Assembly (NCBI GenBank): GCA_013372975.1
Contig: JABXIS010000011.1
Span: 1-64,000 of the forward strand
Reading direction: 5' to 3'
Source: Alphaproteobacteria bacterium
GTDB taxonomy: Bacteria; Pseudomonadota; Alphaproteobacteria; Sphingomonadales; Kordiimonadaceae
Length of the DNA stretch: 64,000 nucleotides
Both the position numbers and the translations under genes were made by a program. Shown here piece after piece: positions 1 to 8,237 of this stretch. A model generated the notes under the pieces. That model saw only the letters and a program-made list of their open reading frames with translations. It had not been told where the DNA came from and searched no databases. How positions within the stretch are numbered: the stretch's first letter is position 1; each line of letters opens with the position of its first letter.

Positions 1-185
1 AGGTTAGGGTTTTTAATAAGGGAACCGGTTACCACGATCTCTTCGAGGTTCAGTTCTTCTTCAGCGTCTGCATCCTGTGCGTTTGCCGCGCCAGTCCCCA
101 TTGCAATAAGGGCAAGAGCAGTCGCTGCACTTCCCAAATACTTGGACCGAGCCCCCCGGCGGTCATTATTAAACTTAGTTGCCAT
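1..185 (-). CDS. TonB-dependent receptor, N-terminal fragment (runs off window)
   Basis: Only the first 61 codons are in the window. They encode a basic start, a hydrophobic signal-peptide core ending in an Ala-Asn-Ala-Gln cleavage region, then an acidic linker followed by 'EEIVVTGSLI', the TonB-box/plug start typical of outer-membrane TonB-dependent receptors of alphaproteobacteria. The ATG at 185 is preceded by a strong ribosome binding site (AGAGGAGG on the minus strand, 191-198). The substrate cannot be inferred from this fragment. The long AT-rich region upstream (186-861) holds inverted repeats that could be its operator. Confidence 0.85.
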   Translation of the reverse strand, partial: MATKFNNDRRGARSKYLGSAATALALIAMGTGAANAQDADAEEELNLEEIVVTGSLIKNPN

Positions 186-861
186 GAATTCCTCCTCTGT
201 GAAATGGCGAACCTGATATGTGTCAGCCGATTTTTGTTGTGTCGGCGCGACATCAGGAGAAATCAGTGGCTTTTTGGGGGATTAGTTTCAATTGAAATCG
301 GAAGTAAAGGTTAACTACTAATTGAATAAATGATGTGTAAGTAACAAAAAAATCACATCGATATTTAGATTATATTTGAGGTTTATGATTATAGTTTATG
401 GTTTAGATAAATTAAAACGAAAGTATATTTTCTTTATACTCTTTATCCGAAGAAAGTTATACTTTCTAGGTGTCGGGCGCACGTCATGTGCGCTTGGTTT
501 ATTGTTCTAAGACAATAGGCAAACATCATCCCTCCAAAAAAAGAGATAATGTTAAAAAGAAAGTTGGGATTCGAGACCATGCTAGTTAGCGAAAACAAGA
601 GTTTTCAGGGTTGGAGAGACTTGTTTCGCTTGGGCGGGAGGTGGCGTACCCGCCTCGGATGGGGGTCACGAAACAGGCACGCCGGAGAATGTGTGGCCTC
701 AGCAATGCGCTCGGTGAATTGGACACGACAGATAAGCGCGAAGCTGAAACCATAGCCAGGCAAATCGACGAAACGTTGGCCTCATCACCTTGCTACAGCG
801 CTGTTACGACAAGCTCGCACCGAGCCCTTCGCGCAAATTGCATTTTTTTTGTGCCGATTGC
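186..861. other. Gene-free AT-rich intergenic region
   Basis: This stretch lies between the leftward TonB receptor start and the 3' end of rsmD. No reading frame in it has a convincing start, ribosome site or recognisable product. The part from about 270 to 470 is strongly AT-rich and carries inverted repeats (see separate entry), so it most likely holds the promoter and operator of the receptor gene. The part from 500 to 861 looks GC-balanced, but I recognise nothing in it; no hairpin with a T-run was found behind rsmD. Confidence 0.6.
419..493. promoter_or_regulatory. Cluster of inverted repeats upstream of TonB receptor
   Basis: GAAAGTATA (419-427) is matched in inverse by TATACTTTC (458-466). 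Inside this, AGTATA (422-427) faces TATACT (435-440), and AGAAAGT (451-457) faces ACTTTCT (461-467) across 3 bases. A GC-rich inverted repeat, GCGCAC/GTGCGC, follows at 477-493. Such nested dyads in an AT-rich receptor promoter region suggest binding of a dimeric regulator. The regulator is not identified and the link to the receptor is inference from position. Confidence 0.4.
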
Positions 862-1416
862 TTATTCTGTACGTTTCAGGAAGACGACCCGCTGTTGCCC
901 TTGGGTACGTTCGTCAACAATCTCCAGCGGCGTGGGGAATGTGATGGTTTCGTCGGATGCCAGCTCACAGATGATAACGCCGCCTTCAGTCAGCCAGCCA
1001 CCATCGAGAATACGCGTCAATGAAGGCAAGACAAGATTTTGCCGATAGGGCGGATCCATGAAGATAAAGTCGCATGGCCTAACTGCATCAGGCAGGGTTG
1101 TTGCGCTTTTTGCAAGCACGGTGGTTTCTTCGGGAACGCCAAGGCTGTCCATGTTGGCGCGAATGCAATCAAGTGACGGGCGGGCCTTTTCAACGAAAGT
1201 CACATGGTGTGCCCCGCGGGAAAGGGCCTCGAAGCCCAGGGCACCTGTTCCGGCAAATATATCGGCGACAGTTGCCCCGTCCATATCGGGGTAGCGACCG
1301 TGCATCAGCATGGAGAACAGGCGTTCGCGCATCCGGTCGGTGGTGGGGCGCACGTCACGCCCCTTGGGTACTTCAAGGCGTCTTCCCCTGAAACGCCCAG
1401 CAACAATTCTGGTCAT
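862..1416 (-). CDS. rsmD: 16S rRNA (guanine(966)-N(2))-methyltransferase RsmD
   Basis: A 184-residue class I SAM-dependent methyltransferase that modifies G966 of 16S rRNA during 30S assembly. The SAM-binding motif FAGTGALG is at about residues 54-61 and the N-methyltransferase catalytic motif DPPY at 121-124; the N-terminal 'RIVAGRFRGRRL' is characteristic of RsmD. Length is normal. Its ATG overlaps the stop of the upstream pseudouridine synthase by 4 bases (1413-1416), so the two rRNA-modification genes are translationally coupled. Confidence 0.95.
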   Translation of the reverse strand: MTRIVAGRFRGRRLEVPKGRDVRPTTDRMRERLFSMLMHGRYPDMDGATVADIFAGTGALGFEALSRGAHHVTFVEKARPSLDCIRANMDSLGVPEETTVLAKSATTLPDAVRPCDFIFMDPPYRQNLVLPSLTRILDGGWLTEGGVIICELASDETITFPTPLEIVDERTQGQQRVVFLKRTE

Positions 1417-2414
1417 TTGCGCCCGCCCTTAGGTGCCGGCTTGCCGCCCCTGCCTGGTCGGCTGTCTTTTGAGTCGCGCGCGTCTGTCTTGCCTCGTGGT
1501 TTTCGCATGCTTGGTTTGGGGGCGTCGGCATCAGCAATGCGGCTCTTCCGGCGGCGTTTTGCGCCCGGCTTGGGCTTGTTATCAATTTTGGGCTTGGCCC
1601 ATTTGCTTGGGTCCCGTTTTTTTATTGGCGCCGCCACGCTGCCTGTAGCGGTTTCAAAGAAACCTGACAGTGAATCGCGCAACTGTTTGTCAGGCACGGC
1701 TGCAACACCTTCAAGGGGCAGGTTGCCCAGGGCAAGGGGGCCATAGTGCGTGCGTATGAGCCGGTTCACCTCAAGCCCAAGATGTTCCATGACACGTCGC
1801 ACTTCGCGGTTTTTGCCCTCGCGAATGGCGACTGTTATCCAGGCATTGGCACCGGTCTGGCGCTCAAGCTTCGCTTCCACGGCGCCATAATGTACGCCTC
1901 CGATTGTCACCCCATCAGCCAGTTTCTTGAGGGCTTTTTCATCAACCCGACCATGGGCGCGCACACGGTAGCGTCTCAGCAGCGCGGTGTTTGGAAGCTC
2001 CATCCAGCGCGCGAGCTCCCCATCATTGGTCAGCAGCAGCAGGCCTTCGGTGTTCATATCCAATCGCCCGATTGCGATCACGCGGCCTACATGCTTCGGC
2101 AGATTGTCAAAAACTGTCTGGCGGCCCTGTGGGTCTTTATGAGTTGTAAGTGTGCCGCGACGTTTGTGCATGCGCCAAAGTTTGGTCTCCCGCACTTCGC
2201 CAATGGTCTCACCATCTACAGTGATGCCTTTGAGGCTGGACACCAACACAGCTGGGGTTTCCAGTTTCTTGCCGTCAAGAAAGATGCGCCCTTCGGTGAT
2301 CATCCGTTCAACATCGCGGCGTGAGCCAACACCTGCACGCGCCAATACCTTGGCAATGCGTTCTGCTGGCGCGTCTGTGCCTTCATTTTCAGTCATGTTT
2401 TTTTCGTTTGTCAT
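1413..2414 (-). CDS. rRNA pseudouridine synthase, RluB/RsuA family
   Basis: Predicted 23S (or 16S) rRNA pseudouridine synthase of 333 residues. An S4 RNA-binding domain covers about residues 18-65 (AKVLARAGVGSRRDVE), followed by the catalytic domain with the family motif GRLDMNTEGLLLLTNDG; the catalytic Asp is about residue 119. The last 70 residues are a Lys/Arg/Pro-rich tail, common in alphaproteobacterial members and probably RNA-binding. The frame stays open upstream to 3158, but that would run across tadA. ATG at 2414 or 2396 starts just before the S4 domain; neither has a strong ribosome site. Which uridine it modifies cannot be told from sequence. Confidence 0.93.
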   Translation of the reverse strand: MTNEKNMTENEGTDAPAERIAKVLARAGVGSRRDVERMITEGRIFLDGKKLETPAVLVSSLKGITVDGETIGEVRETKLWRMHKRRGTLTTHKDPQGRQTVFDNLPKHVGRVIAIGRLDMNTEGLLLLTNDGELARWMELPNTALLRRYRVRAHGRVDEKALKKLADGVTIGGVHYGAVEAKLERQTGANAWITVAIREGKNREVRRVMEHLGLEVNRLIRTHYGPLALGNLPLEGVAAVPDKQLRDSLSGFFETATGSVAAPIKKRDPSKWAKPKIDNKPKPGAKRRRKSRIADADAPKPSMRKPRGKTDARDSKDSRPGRGGKPAPKGGRK

Positions 2415-2501
2415 GGCGCGCACAATAGGCTTGAAGCGTGTGATACGCAACTGAATCCGGTGCCTGAGATCAGGGCTTGACCTTTTCTGCCAGCGCGCCG
2501 A

Positions 2502-2966
2502 ATGTTGCGGGCAATGATCGATACATTTCCACATATGCACAGGGCTCTGGAAGAGGCTCGTAGGGCGGCTTCCCGCGGTGAAGTGCCTATTGGCGCTGTT
2601 GTCGTTGGGCCGGATGGCGCTGTTCTGGCTGCGGCCGGAAATGATGTCGTGGCTGCCAAGGACCCAACCGGGCACGCGGAAATGATCGCCATTCGCGCGG
2701 CTGCAAAAGCTTTTGGATCCGAGCGGCTGGAAGGGTGTGATCTCTATGTCACGCTTGAGCCCTGTGCCATGTGCGCGCAGGCCATTGCATTTGCGCGTAT
2801 TCGACGCGTCTATTTTGGCGCAGATGATCCAAAAGGCGGCGGCATCACTGTGGGGGCCCGGATTTATTCGCACAACACCACTCATCACAAGCCTGAAGTC
2901 TATGGCGGCATTCTGGAGCGCGAATCTGCTCAATTGCTTAGAGACTTTTTCAAGGCAAGGCGCTAA
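2502..2966 (+). CDS. tadA: tRNA-specific adenosine(34) deaminase
   Basis: Deaminates the wobble adenosine of tRNA-Arg(ACG) to inosine. The zinc-dependent cytidine-deaminase fold is clear: HAE (His58, Glu60 as proton shuttle) and PCAMC (Cys88, Cys91) bind zinc. The family-typical segments 'GEVPIGAVVV' and 'DPTGHAEM' are present. ATG 2502 and ATG 2514 are both possible starts; the conserved helix begins near the Met at 2535. It is divergent from the pseudouridine synthase gene, with under 100 bases between, and is followed 9 bases later by an MscS channel gene. Confidence 0.93.
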   Translation: MLRAMIDTFPHMHRALEEARRAASRGEVPIGAVVVGPDGAVLAAAGNDVVAAKDPTGHAEMIAIRAAAKAFGSERLEGCDLYVTLEPCAMCAQAIAFARIRRVYFGADDPKGGGITVGARIYSHNTTHHKPEVYGGILERESAQLLRDFFKARR

Positions 2967-2975
2967 TATCCCCTT

Positions 2976-4298
2976 ATGGGAGAGGACCTTAAGGCACAAA
3001 TAATTGCTTTTCTGACCGAAAGCTGGGCGTGGGTGCAGGCAAACGTGCTTGAGCCGGTACGTTTGCTTGAGCTGGGCATTATGGTTGTCGCCGTTCTCGC
3101 CTCCCGGTTTGCATCCAAGAAAATTCATGGCGGCCTGATGAAGGCATTTGGCGAACATCCGCTGATGCTGAAAGTGGAAGCGCGGCTTCAGCCACTAATG
3201 TCCACTGCCCTTATCGTGATGCTCCTGTGGACGGCCATTCTGGTCATGAGCCCTTGGGTTCCTTCGCCGTATCTCTTGTCCATCGGGACCAGTTTGTTCA
3301 CGGCCTGGCTTGTGATTCGTCTTGCGGTCAGCATTATTGAGAATCGCGAACTTGCTCGCCTTGTAGCCGGTACAGCCTGGGCCCTGGCGGCTTTGAATAT
3401 CGTCGGACTTCTGGATCCGATCATGATTGTGCTGGACGAAGCACATCTACCGCTCGGTGATGCCACGATCAGTGTGCTTGATATCCTTCAGGGAATCCTC
3501 ACCTTCGCAGTGGTGATGTGGGCTGCGCTTGCCTTGTCCGAGCTGATTGATAAACGCATTCGTAGCCTCGCGACAGTGCCACCAAGCGCGCGCGTGTTGA
3601 TGGCCAAATCAACGAAGATCCTGTTGGTTGCGCTGGCGTTTTTGATCTCCTTGAATGCGACAGGAATTGACCTAACTGCCCTTGCGGTCTTTGGTGGTGC
3701 CCTTGGTGTTGGTATCGGTTTTGGTCTGCAAAAAGTGGTGGGGAACTTTATCTCCGGCATCATCCTGTTGATGGATCGGTCAATCAAGCCCGGTGACGTT
3801 ATCGAAACCGGCGGAACTTATGGCACCATCAACCGCCTGGCTGCACGCTACACTTCTGTGATCACCCGGGATGGTACGGAATTTTTGATCCCGAATGAGG
3901 ATATGATCACACAGCCGGTGGTGAACTGGTCGCACAGTCACAGGCTGGTTCGGCGGCGCATCCCTGTTCAAATTTCCTATGAGAGCGACCTTCGGAAAGC
4001 GATGGACCTGATGGTCGAGGCGGCGATTGCTGAAGGCCGGGTGCTGAATAACCCCGCACCACGCACGCTGGTTAAGGGGTTTGGCGCAGACGGTGTCGAC
4101 CTTGAACTTCGTATGTGGATTGAGGATCCCCAGCATGGCGTGTCCAATATAGCAAGCGATGTGATGCTGCATATTTGGGATCTCTTTCACGAGAATAATA
4201 TCGAATTCCCATATCCGCAGCGCGTGGTGCACCTGCGGCAGGATGAGGGGCATACGGTTGCCTTCCGTCGCGAAGATGTAACGGAAGAAGCTGAATAA
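2976..4298 (+). CDS. MscS-family mechanosensitive ion channel
   Basis: A 440-residue inner-membrane protein. Hydrophobic helices fill about the first 230 residues. The pore-lining TM3 and start of the beta domain follow as 'GGALGVGIGFGLQKVVGNF', the hallmark glycine/alanine-rich helix of MscS, and then 'KPGDVIETGGTYGTI'. MscS proteins open under membrane tension to release solutes on osmotic downshock. This one is longer than E. coli MscS (286 residues) because of extra N-terminal helices. It starts 9 bases after tadA without a clear ribosome site, suggesting co-transcription. Confidence 0.92.
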   Translation: MGEDLKAQIIAFLTESWAWVQANVLEPVRLLELGIMVVAVLASRFASKKIHGGLMKAFGEHPLMLKVEARLQPLMSTALIVMLLWTAILVMSPWVPSPYLLSIGTSLFTAWLVIRLAVSIIENRELARLVAGTAWALAALNIVGLLDPIMIVLDEAHLPLGDATISVLDILQGILTFAVVMWAALALSELIDKRIRSLATVPPSARVLMAKSTKILLVALAFLISLNATGIDLTALAVFGGALGVGIGFGLQKVVGNFISGIILLMDRSIKPGDVIETGGTYGTINRLAARYTSVITRDGTEFLIPNEDMITQPVVNWSHSHRLVRRRIPVQISYESDLRKAMDLMVEAAIAEGRVLNNPAPRTLVKGFGADGVDLELRMWIEDPQHGVSNIASDVMLHIWDLFHENNIEFPYPQRVVHLRQDEGHTVAFRREDVTEEAE

Positions 4299-4351
4299 TC
4301 TGTATCGAGTAACAACACAGAAATGGAACCAGCAACTAGGGGGAGGAACCG

Positions 4352-4780
4352 ATGTCTGTTGGGCGATTTATTGTAAGTGTGATTGTTGCTTTTGTAATCT
4401 ATGCGGCGCTGTATGCAGGCTTGATGATGGGGCTTTTGAGCGATGTCTATTCAGCAAATGCAGCGCTCATGCGCCCGGAAGCCGAGGCTATGCCCGTTCT
4501 GGCAATGGGCGGCCACTTGATCCAGACAATCATTGTAGTAGCACTTTTCAATTTGGCAGTAGGATCTTCTGATATTAAGGCAGGTGGCCGCTTTGGCCTG
4601 TTAATGGGAGGCTATCTGGCCGCTACCGACATGGGTATCTATGGAGGCATGTTGTTCGACCTTGCCCCTCTGCCTTATTCAATCGTCATTCATTTATTTG
4701 TCGGCGCCGTGGTGGGCATGGCGCTGGCCAAGCTTTATCCGGCTGAGGGGGATGCGGCTGGAGATAACGTTCCGGCATAA
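4352..4780 (+). CDS. Small four-helix membrane protein, copy 1 of a tandem pair
   Basis: A 142-residue protein with about four hydrophobic segments and no family I can name with certainty. It begins behind a strong ribosome site (GGGGGAGGAACC). The downstream gene (4845-5273) encodes a paralogue of identical length. Shared features include a 'VG-FI--V--AF--Y-ALY-G' start, 'PEAE', 'H--QT--V--LF--AVGS-D-KAG' and 'MG-YL-AT'. Function is unknown. The resemblance suggests a local duplication whose products may form a hetero-oligomer in the inner membrane. Confidence 0.85.
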   Translation: MSVGRFIVSVIVAFVIYAALYAGLMMGLLSDVYSANAALMRPEAEAMPVLAMGGHLIQTIIVVALFNLAVGSSDIKAGGRFGLLMGGYLAATDMGIYGGMLFDLAPLPYSIVIHLFVGAVVGMALAKLYPAEGDAAGDNVPA

Positions 4781-4844
4781 GGAGCGGACTATAGTCGACA
4801 GCAAGACCGGAGTCTCGCGAGAACCAACAAAAGGGGAGGGACCT

Positions 4845-5273
4845 ATGAACGTTGGAAAATTTATACTGAATGTTGTGATCGCCTTTATCGTATACGGCGC
4901 GCTTTATATGGGGGGTGTCAGTGTCTTTGAGGCACAGTTTGCTGCGGGCCAGGAAATGATGAACCCTGAAGCAGAAACGCCAGCACTGGCATATCATTTT
5001 GTGCAGACCGTGGTCGTGGTGTGGCTGTTTGGCAAGGCTGTTGGATCGGCCGACCTTAAAGCCGGTGCTATCTATGGCTTTATGATGGGCCTCTACCTGA
5101 TGGCCACGCAGGCAACCTGGATCATTTCCATAAAAGGTTTTCCGCAGGACGGGCGTTTTGTCAGTGGTGTAATGGACCTTGCAGTTGGTGTGATCGTTGG
5201 CGTTCTGCTGGCGTTCCTTTGGGGCAAAGGCCTTGGCTTCGGTGCACCTGAGGAAGCCGCAAGCGACGCCTGA
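4845..5273 (+). CDS. Small four-helix membrane protein, copy 2 of a tandem pair
   Basis: A 142-residue paralogue of the preceding gene, starting at ATG 4845 behind AGGGGAGGG; the frame is open further upstream but that would overlap copy 1. Hydrophobic segments and the motifs 'PEAE', 'VGSADLKAG' and 'MMGLYLMAT' align with copy 1, while the loop after 'AT' differs ('WIISIKGFPQDGRF'). Its stop codon abuts that of the convergent aminotransferase gene within a perfect 18-base palindrome. Function unknown. Confidence 0.85.
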   Translation: MNVGKFILNVVIAFIVYGALYMGGVSVFEAQFAAGQEMMNPEAETPALAYHFVQTVVVVWLFGKAVGSADLKAGAIYGFMMGLYLMATQATWIISIKGFPQDGRFVSGVMDLAVGVIVGVLLAFLWGKGLGFGAPEEAASDA

Positions 5274-5282
5274 TCAGGCGTC
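5265..5282. repeat. Perfect 18-bp palindrome spanning two abutting stop codons
   Basis: GACGCCTGATCAGGCGTC is identical to its reverse complement. The TGA of the rightward membrane-protein gene (5271-5273) and the TGA of the leftward aminotransferase gene (5276-5274) abut exactly at its centre, because both proteins end in Asp-Ala encoded by GAC GCC. It has no loop or T-run, so it is not a standard terminator. It could be chance. Confidence 0.9.
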
Positions 5283-6131
5283 CATGAAGGCCTTATAGGC
5301 CTCGATCAAACGTTTGGCGACGGGGCCTGGGGTGCCGTCGCCTATTCTTTGTCCATCCAGTGTCACGATAGGCATGGCGCAACTTGTGCTGGAGGTCAGG
5401 AACATCTCGGCTGCATCTTTTGCTTCATCCAACGTGAAAGCACGTTCCTCAACCTTGATCTGAAGTTCTTCGGCGATTGTCTTCACGGTCGCCCGTGTAA
5501 TGCCGGGCAGGATATTGTCAGAGGTCGAACGTGTAACAAGGGTGCCCTCGGCGTCTACCATCCAGATATTGGTGCTGCTGCCTTCGGTGACATAGCCATC
5601 TTTGTCGTACATCACCGCTTCAAAACCGCCGGCCTCACGTGCCGCCTGTTTGGCCAAAATGTTTGGCAGCAGGGATGTGGATTTGATGTCGCATCGGCCC
5701 CAGCGAATATCTGGCTGACTTGAGGCTGCCACCCCTTTGGTTAGGGCTTTCTCGATCGAAGCATCAAAATTGAGGCGCTTGGCGGTTACCACCATGGCAG
5801 GCCACGGAGTTTCCGCCGGGAAAGGATGGTCACGCGGGGCAACGCCCCGTGTGATTTGCAGATAAAGGAAGCCGTCCTTGATCCGATTTCGGCGCACCAC
5901 TTCTGCCAGTACCAGGCGCATCGGGCCGCGTTCCATTGGGGCAATGATTTGGAGTTCGCCCATCGAGCGCCACAAGCGGTCCAGATGTGGTTCCAGATCA
6001 ATCAGTTTACCATGCCGGATGGATACGCCCTCATAGACTCCATCTGCAAATTGATATCCTCGGTCATCAATATGTACAAAGGCTTCGGCAGTGGGCACGT
6101 ACGCACCGTTCACATAGGCAATGCGGGACAT
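5274..6131 (-). CDS. D-amino-acid aminotransferase (class IV PLP enzyme)
   Basis: A 285-residue fold-type IV PLP aminotransferase, most like D-alanine transaminases, which interconvert D-amino acids and 2-oxo acids and can supply D-Glu/D-Ala for peptidoglycan. Visible features: N-terminal 'YVNGAYVP' and 'DDRGYQFADGVYE', the PLP lysine in 'RCDIKSTSLLPN' (Lys150), and the cofactor-binding glutamate in 'VTEGSSTN' (Glu183). Branched-chain aminotransferases share the fold, but the 'DIKS-SLLPN' context favours the D-amino-acid group. The next gene upstream, an exporter, ends 6 bases before its start, so they probably share a transcript. Confidence 0.9.
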   Translation of the reverse strand: MSRIAYVNGAYVPTAEAFVHIDDRGYQFADGVYEGVSIRHGKLIDLEPHLDRLWRSMGELQIIAPMERGPMRLVLAEVVRRNRIKDGFLYLQITRGVAPRDHPFPAETPWPAMVVTAKRLNFDASIEKALTKGVAASSQPDIRWGRCDIKSTSLLPNILAKQAAREAGGFEAVMYDKDGYVTEGSSTNIWMVDAEGTLVTRSTSDNILPGITRATVKTIAEELQIKVEERAFTLDEAKDAAEMFLTSSTSCAMPIVTLDGQRIGDGTPGPVAKRLIEAYKAFMDA

Positions 6132-6137
6132 GGACGA

Positions 6138-7364
6138 TTACTCCTGACTGGCAGTGGTGTCTTGATCTTCTTCTTCCATCGGCTTGATGGCGAGAATGAG
6201 AATAACCGCAGGGAAAATTATGGCAACCACCGCAATTGTAAGGGCCAAAAGGCCGTTCAGAATGAAGGGTGCCACCAGCGCTGTGCCCAAAGCCGCGATG
6301 CTGGTTGTTGCAAGGATAATGATGGCGGAAGCCCGTTCGTCATCGCCGTGGCTGGCCTGCAGCGCTTTAACAAACCCCGGCCCGCCCCTAAGGCCAAGCC
6401 CGGTGTTCAAAACCCAGAAAAGAAAGGCCAGATGGTCTGGGTTGTTGGCTCCCCAAATCGCATAGCCAAGCAGAAGTGCTGACCCGGTGGCAGAGATAAC
6501 CGTGCCGACTGAAATAATTGTTTCAGTACCGAATCGTTTTACTAGCGCGCCTGCGCTATTCGCGGAAACAATGAAGCAGCTGACCCCGACAAATTGCATC
6601 AGGATGAAATCTTCGATCATGCCACCCATTGTCTGAATAACCACAGCAGGGACGGAAAAGACAAAGGTAAGCAATCCGCCCAGTATCAAAGCGTGGCTGA
6701 GGCCATACCGCAGGAAGGTTTTGTTGGCCACCACCTTCAGATAGCTGGAAGGAGCATCCCCGCGCTTGCTGCCGATATGGGGCAACAATGAGGGAACGAT
6801 AAACACGATCAGGCAAATCACGAGGCAAAGGATGCCAGTGATATGAAACGATGCCTGCCAGCCATGCGCCTTGTGAAGCCAGGCACCAGCTATTGGCGCA
6901 AGGCCGGGCACTAGCGCTTCAATGCTACCCATCGCACCGATGGCGCGCATGGCGCCAAGCTCAGAAAACAGGGCCCGGATCAGGCCGGGTGCCAACACCG
7001 CAGACCCGCTGGCTGCCGCACCTTGCAAAAACCTGAGGCCGATTAACGACCAGATATCTGTGACAAGCGCGGCCGCTAACGACAAAAGGGCAAATGCGGC
7101 GAGCGACCAGATGAACAAACGCCTGCGACCATAATGGCTTGCCATGGAACCGAACAGCAGTAACCCTACCGTTGAACCAGCCACGTAGGCCGCCAGAACC
7201 AATTGGCTGGTTGCTTGTGTAGTGCCGAAAATTTCCGGCATGGACGGCACGGCAGGGAGCACAAGGTCGATGCCTGCAAGGCCCAAAACTGTGCCGGCAA
7301 CAATTGTCAGGAAGGCGACAATGGCGCGTGTGCCTGTTGGCCGGTCAGATTGGTTTGCTGTCAT
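6138..7364 (-). CDS. Bcr/CflA-type MFS drug exporter
   Basis: A 408-residue major-facilitator protein with twelve predicted membrane helices. 'IDLVLPAVPSMPEIFG' in helix 1 and 'SMASHYGRRRLFIWSLAAF' (motif A, loop 2-3) are typical of the Bcr/CflA drug:proton antiporter group, followed by 'RFLQGAAASGSAV'. It would expel drugs or small metabolites using the proton gradient; the substrate is unknown. ATG 7364 was chosen because it sits just before the first helix. It lies directly upstream of the D-amino-acid aminotransferase gene. Confidence 0.87.
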   Translation of the reverse strand: MTANQSDRPTGTRAIVAFLTIVAGTVLGLAGIDLVLPAVPSMPEIFGTTQATSQLVLAAYVAGSTVGLLLFGSMASHYGRRRLFIWSLAAFALLSLAAALVTDIWSLIGLRFLQGAAASGSAVLAPGLIRALFSELGAMRAIGAMGSIEALVPGLAPIAGAWLHKAHGWQASFHITGILCLVICLIVFIVPSLLPHIGSKRGDAPSSYLKVVANKTFLRYGLSHALILGGLLTFVFSVPAVVIQTMGGMIEDFILMQFVGVSCFIVSANSAGALVKRFGTETIISVGTVISATGSALLLGYAIWGANNPDHLAFLFWVLNTGLGLRGGPGFVKALQASHGDDERASAIIILATTSIAALGTALVAPFILNGLLALTIAVVAIIFPAVILILAIKPMEEEDQDTTASQE

Positions 7365-7442
7365 GAGTTGCTCCTGGATGCCGCCGCTGGCGGGTATCAG
7401 GAAGCCCTTATATCAGCTGTGAAGTAAAATATAAAGATTTCT

Positions 7443-8141
7443 TTATGTATTGTTTGCGGTGCGCCACAACCATCCCCCCAGCGCAAGCCGCACACCAATT
7501 TGCAAGGGGCCATATATCCAGTCGTACCAGAAATTGACAATTGGCCCGGCAAAGCTTGCGTTTGCGTAATAGTAACCGAATGCCAAGAGGCTCATGCCGC
7601 CAATCAATGTGATAGAAATGCCCAACCATTTATCAAAATTGTTCTCGCGCGGGAAAGCCAGACCAAAAAGAAACGATCCAAGGCCAAAACCAAAGATCAA
7701 CACAAAATAGAGCGTATCCGAAATCCCGTTCATTGCCAGGATCATGGTTTTCCATTGTGCTTTGTCGGCACTTTCCGCCGCCAGGTAAGCTGGCCGCCAC
7801 ATCTGGTTGAGGGCATCGATCAAATAGGCTTGCTGGCTCATCTCCGTGATTGCCCAAATGCCCAGATAGAAAAGCGCGGCACTCGCAAGGCCGGGTGATC
7901 GCCTGAAAAGAGTAAAAGAAGCGGCTGCCGCGGCAAGAAAGGCAAACTGCGGATGAAAGAACAATACCCACTTTTTATAGAGATACAGACCATTTGAATG
8001 CAGCATCTGGATTGTGTCGAAATCCCCTGATGTGTCGGCATTGGGGCCATACATGAGAATGGCCGTTGTCAGCGCAGACAAAACTGAAAGCACCGCACCC
8101 GTATGATAGATGTTTGTTGGCCGTTTGAGTGTTTGTGTCAT
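7443..8141 (-). CDS. Integral membrane protein, DUF4386-like
   Basis: A 232-residue protein with about six hydrophobic helices and no catalytic motif. Layout and sequence style recall DUF4386-type membrane proteins, but I am not certain of the family. The ATG at 8141 has GGAG about ten bases upstream; the frame is open to 8192 but lacks a better site. Conserved-looking polar segments include 'ALNQMWRPAYLAAESADKAQ'. Function unknown. It is separated by 78 bases from the exporter gene. Confidence 0.75.
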   Translation of the reverse strand: MTQTLKRPTNIYHTGAVLSVLSALTTAILMYGPNADTSGDFDTIQMLHSNGLYLYKKWVLFFHPQFAFLAAAAASFTLFRRSPGLASAALFYLGIWAITEMSQQAYLIDALNQMWRPAYLAAESADKAQWKTMILAMNGISDTLYFVLIFGFGLGSFLFGLAFPRENNFDKWLGISITLIGGMSLLAFGYYYANASFAGPIVNFWYDWIYGPLQIGVRLALGGWLWRTANNT

Positions 8142-8237
8142 CCTGTATCTCCGTATGTGAGATACAGACCATAGAAATTCAGGACCGATCATCCAGCGCT
8201 GTGGGACAAACGGCGGAAAAGAGGGACGAAGGCAGGG

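Noticed and set aside
477-493. GC-rich hairpin as a terminator or RNA gene
   Set aside because: The stem is only 6 bases and no T-run follows on either strand; it is kept only as part of a possible operator cluster.
549-1048. Two open frames (549-755 and 611-1048) in and beyond the first intergenic region
   Set aside because: No good ribosome site or recognisable product; the longer one runs over the 3' end of rsmD on the opposite strand.
1746-2324. A 192-codon frame opposite the pseudouridine synthase
   Set aside because: Antisense shadow; no signal peptide, domain or ribosome site.
2415-3158. Upstream extension of the pseudouridine synthase frame to 581 codons
   Set aside because: The extra 248 codons run opposite tadA and the start of the MscS gene and show no domain; the family begins just before the S4 domain.
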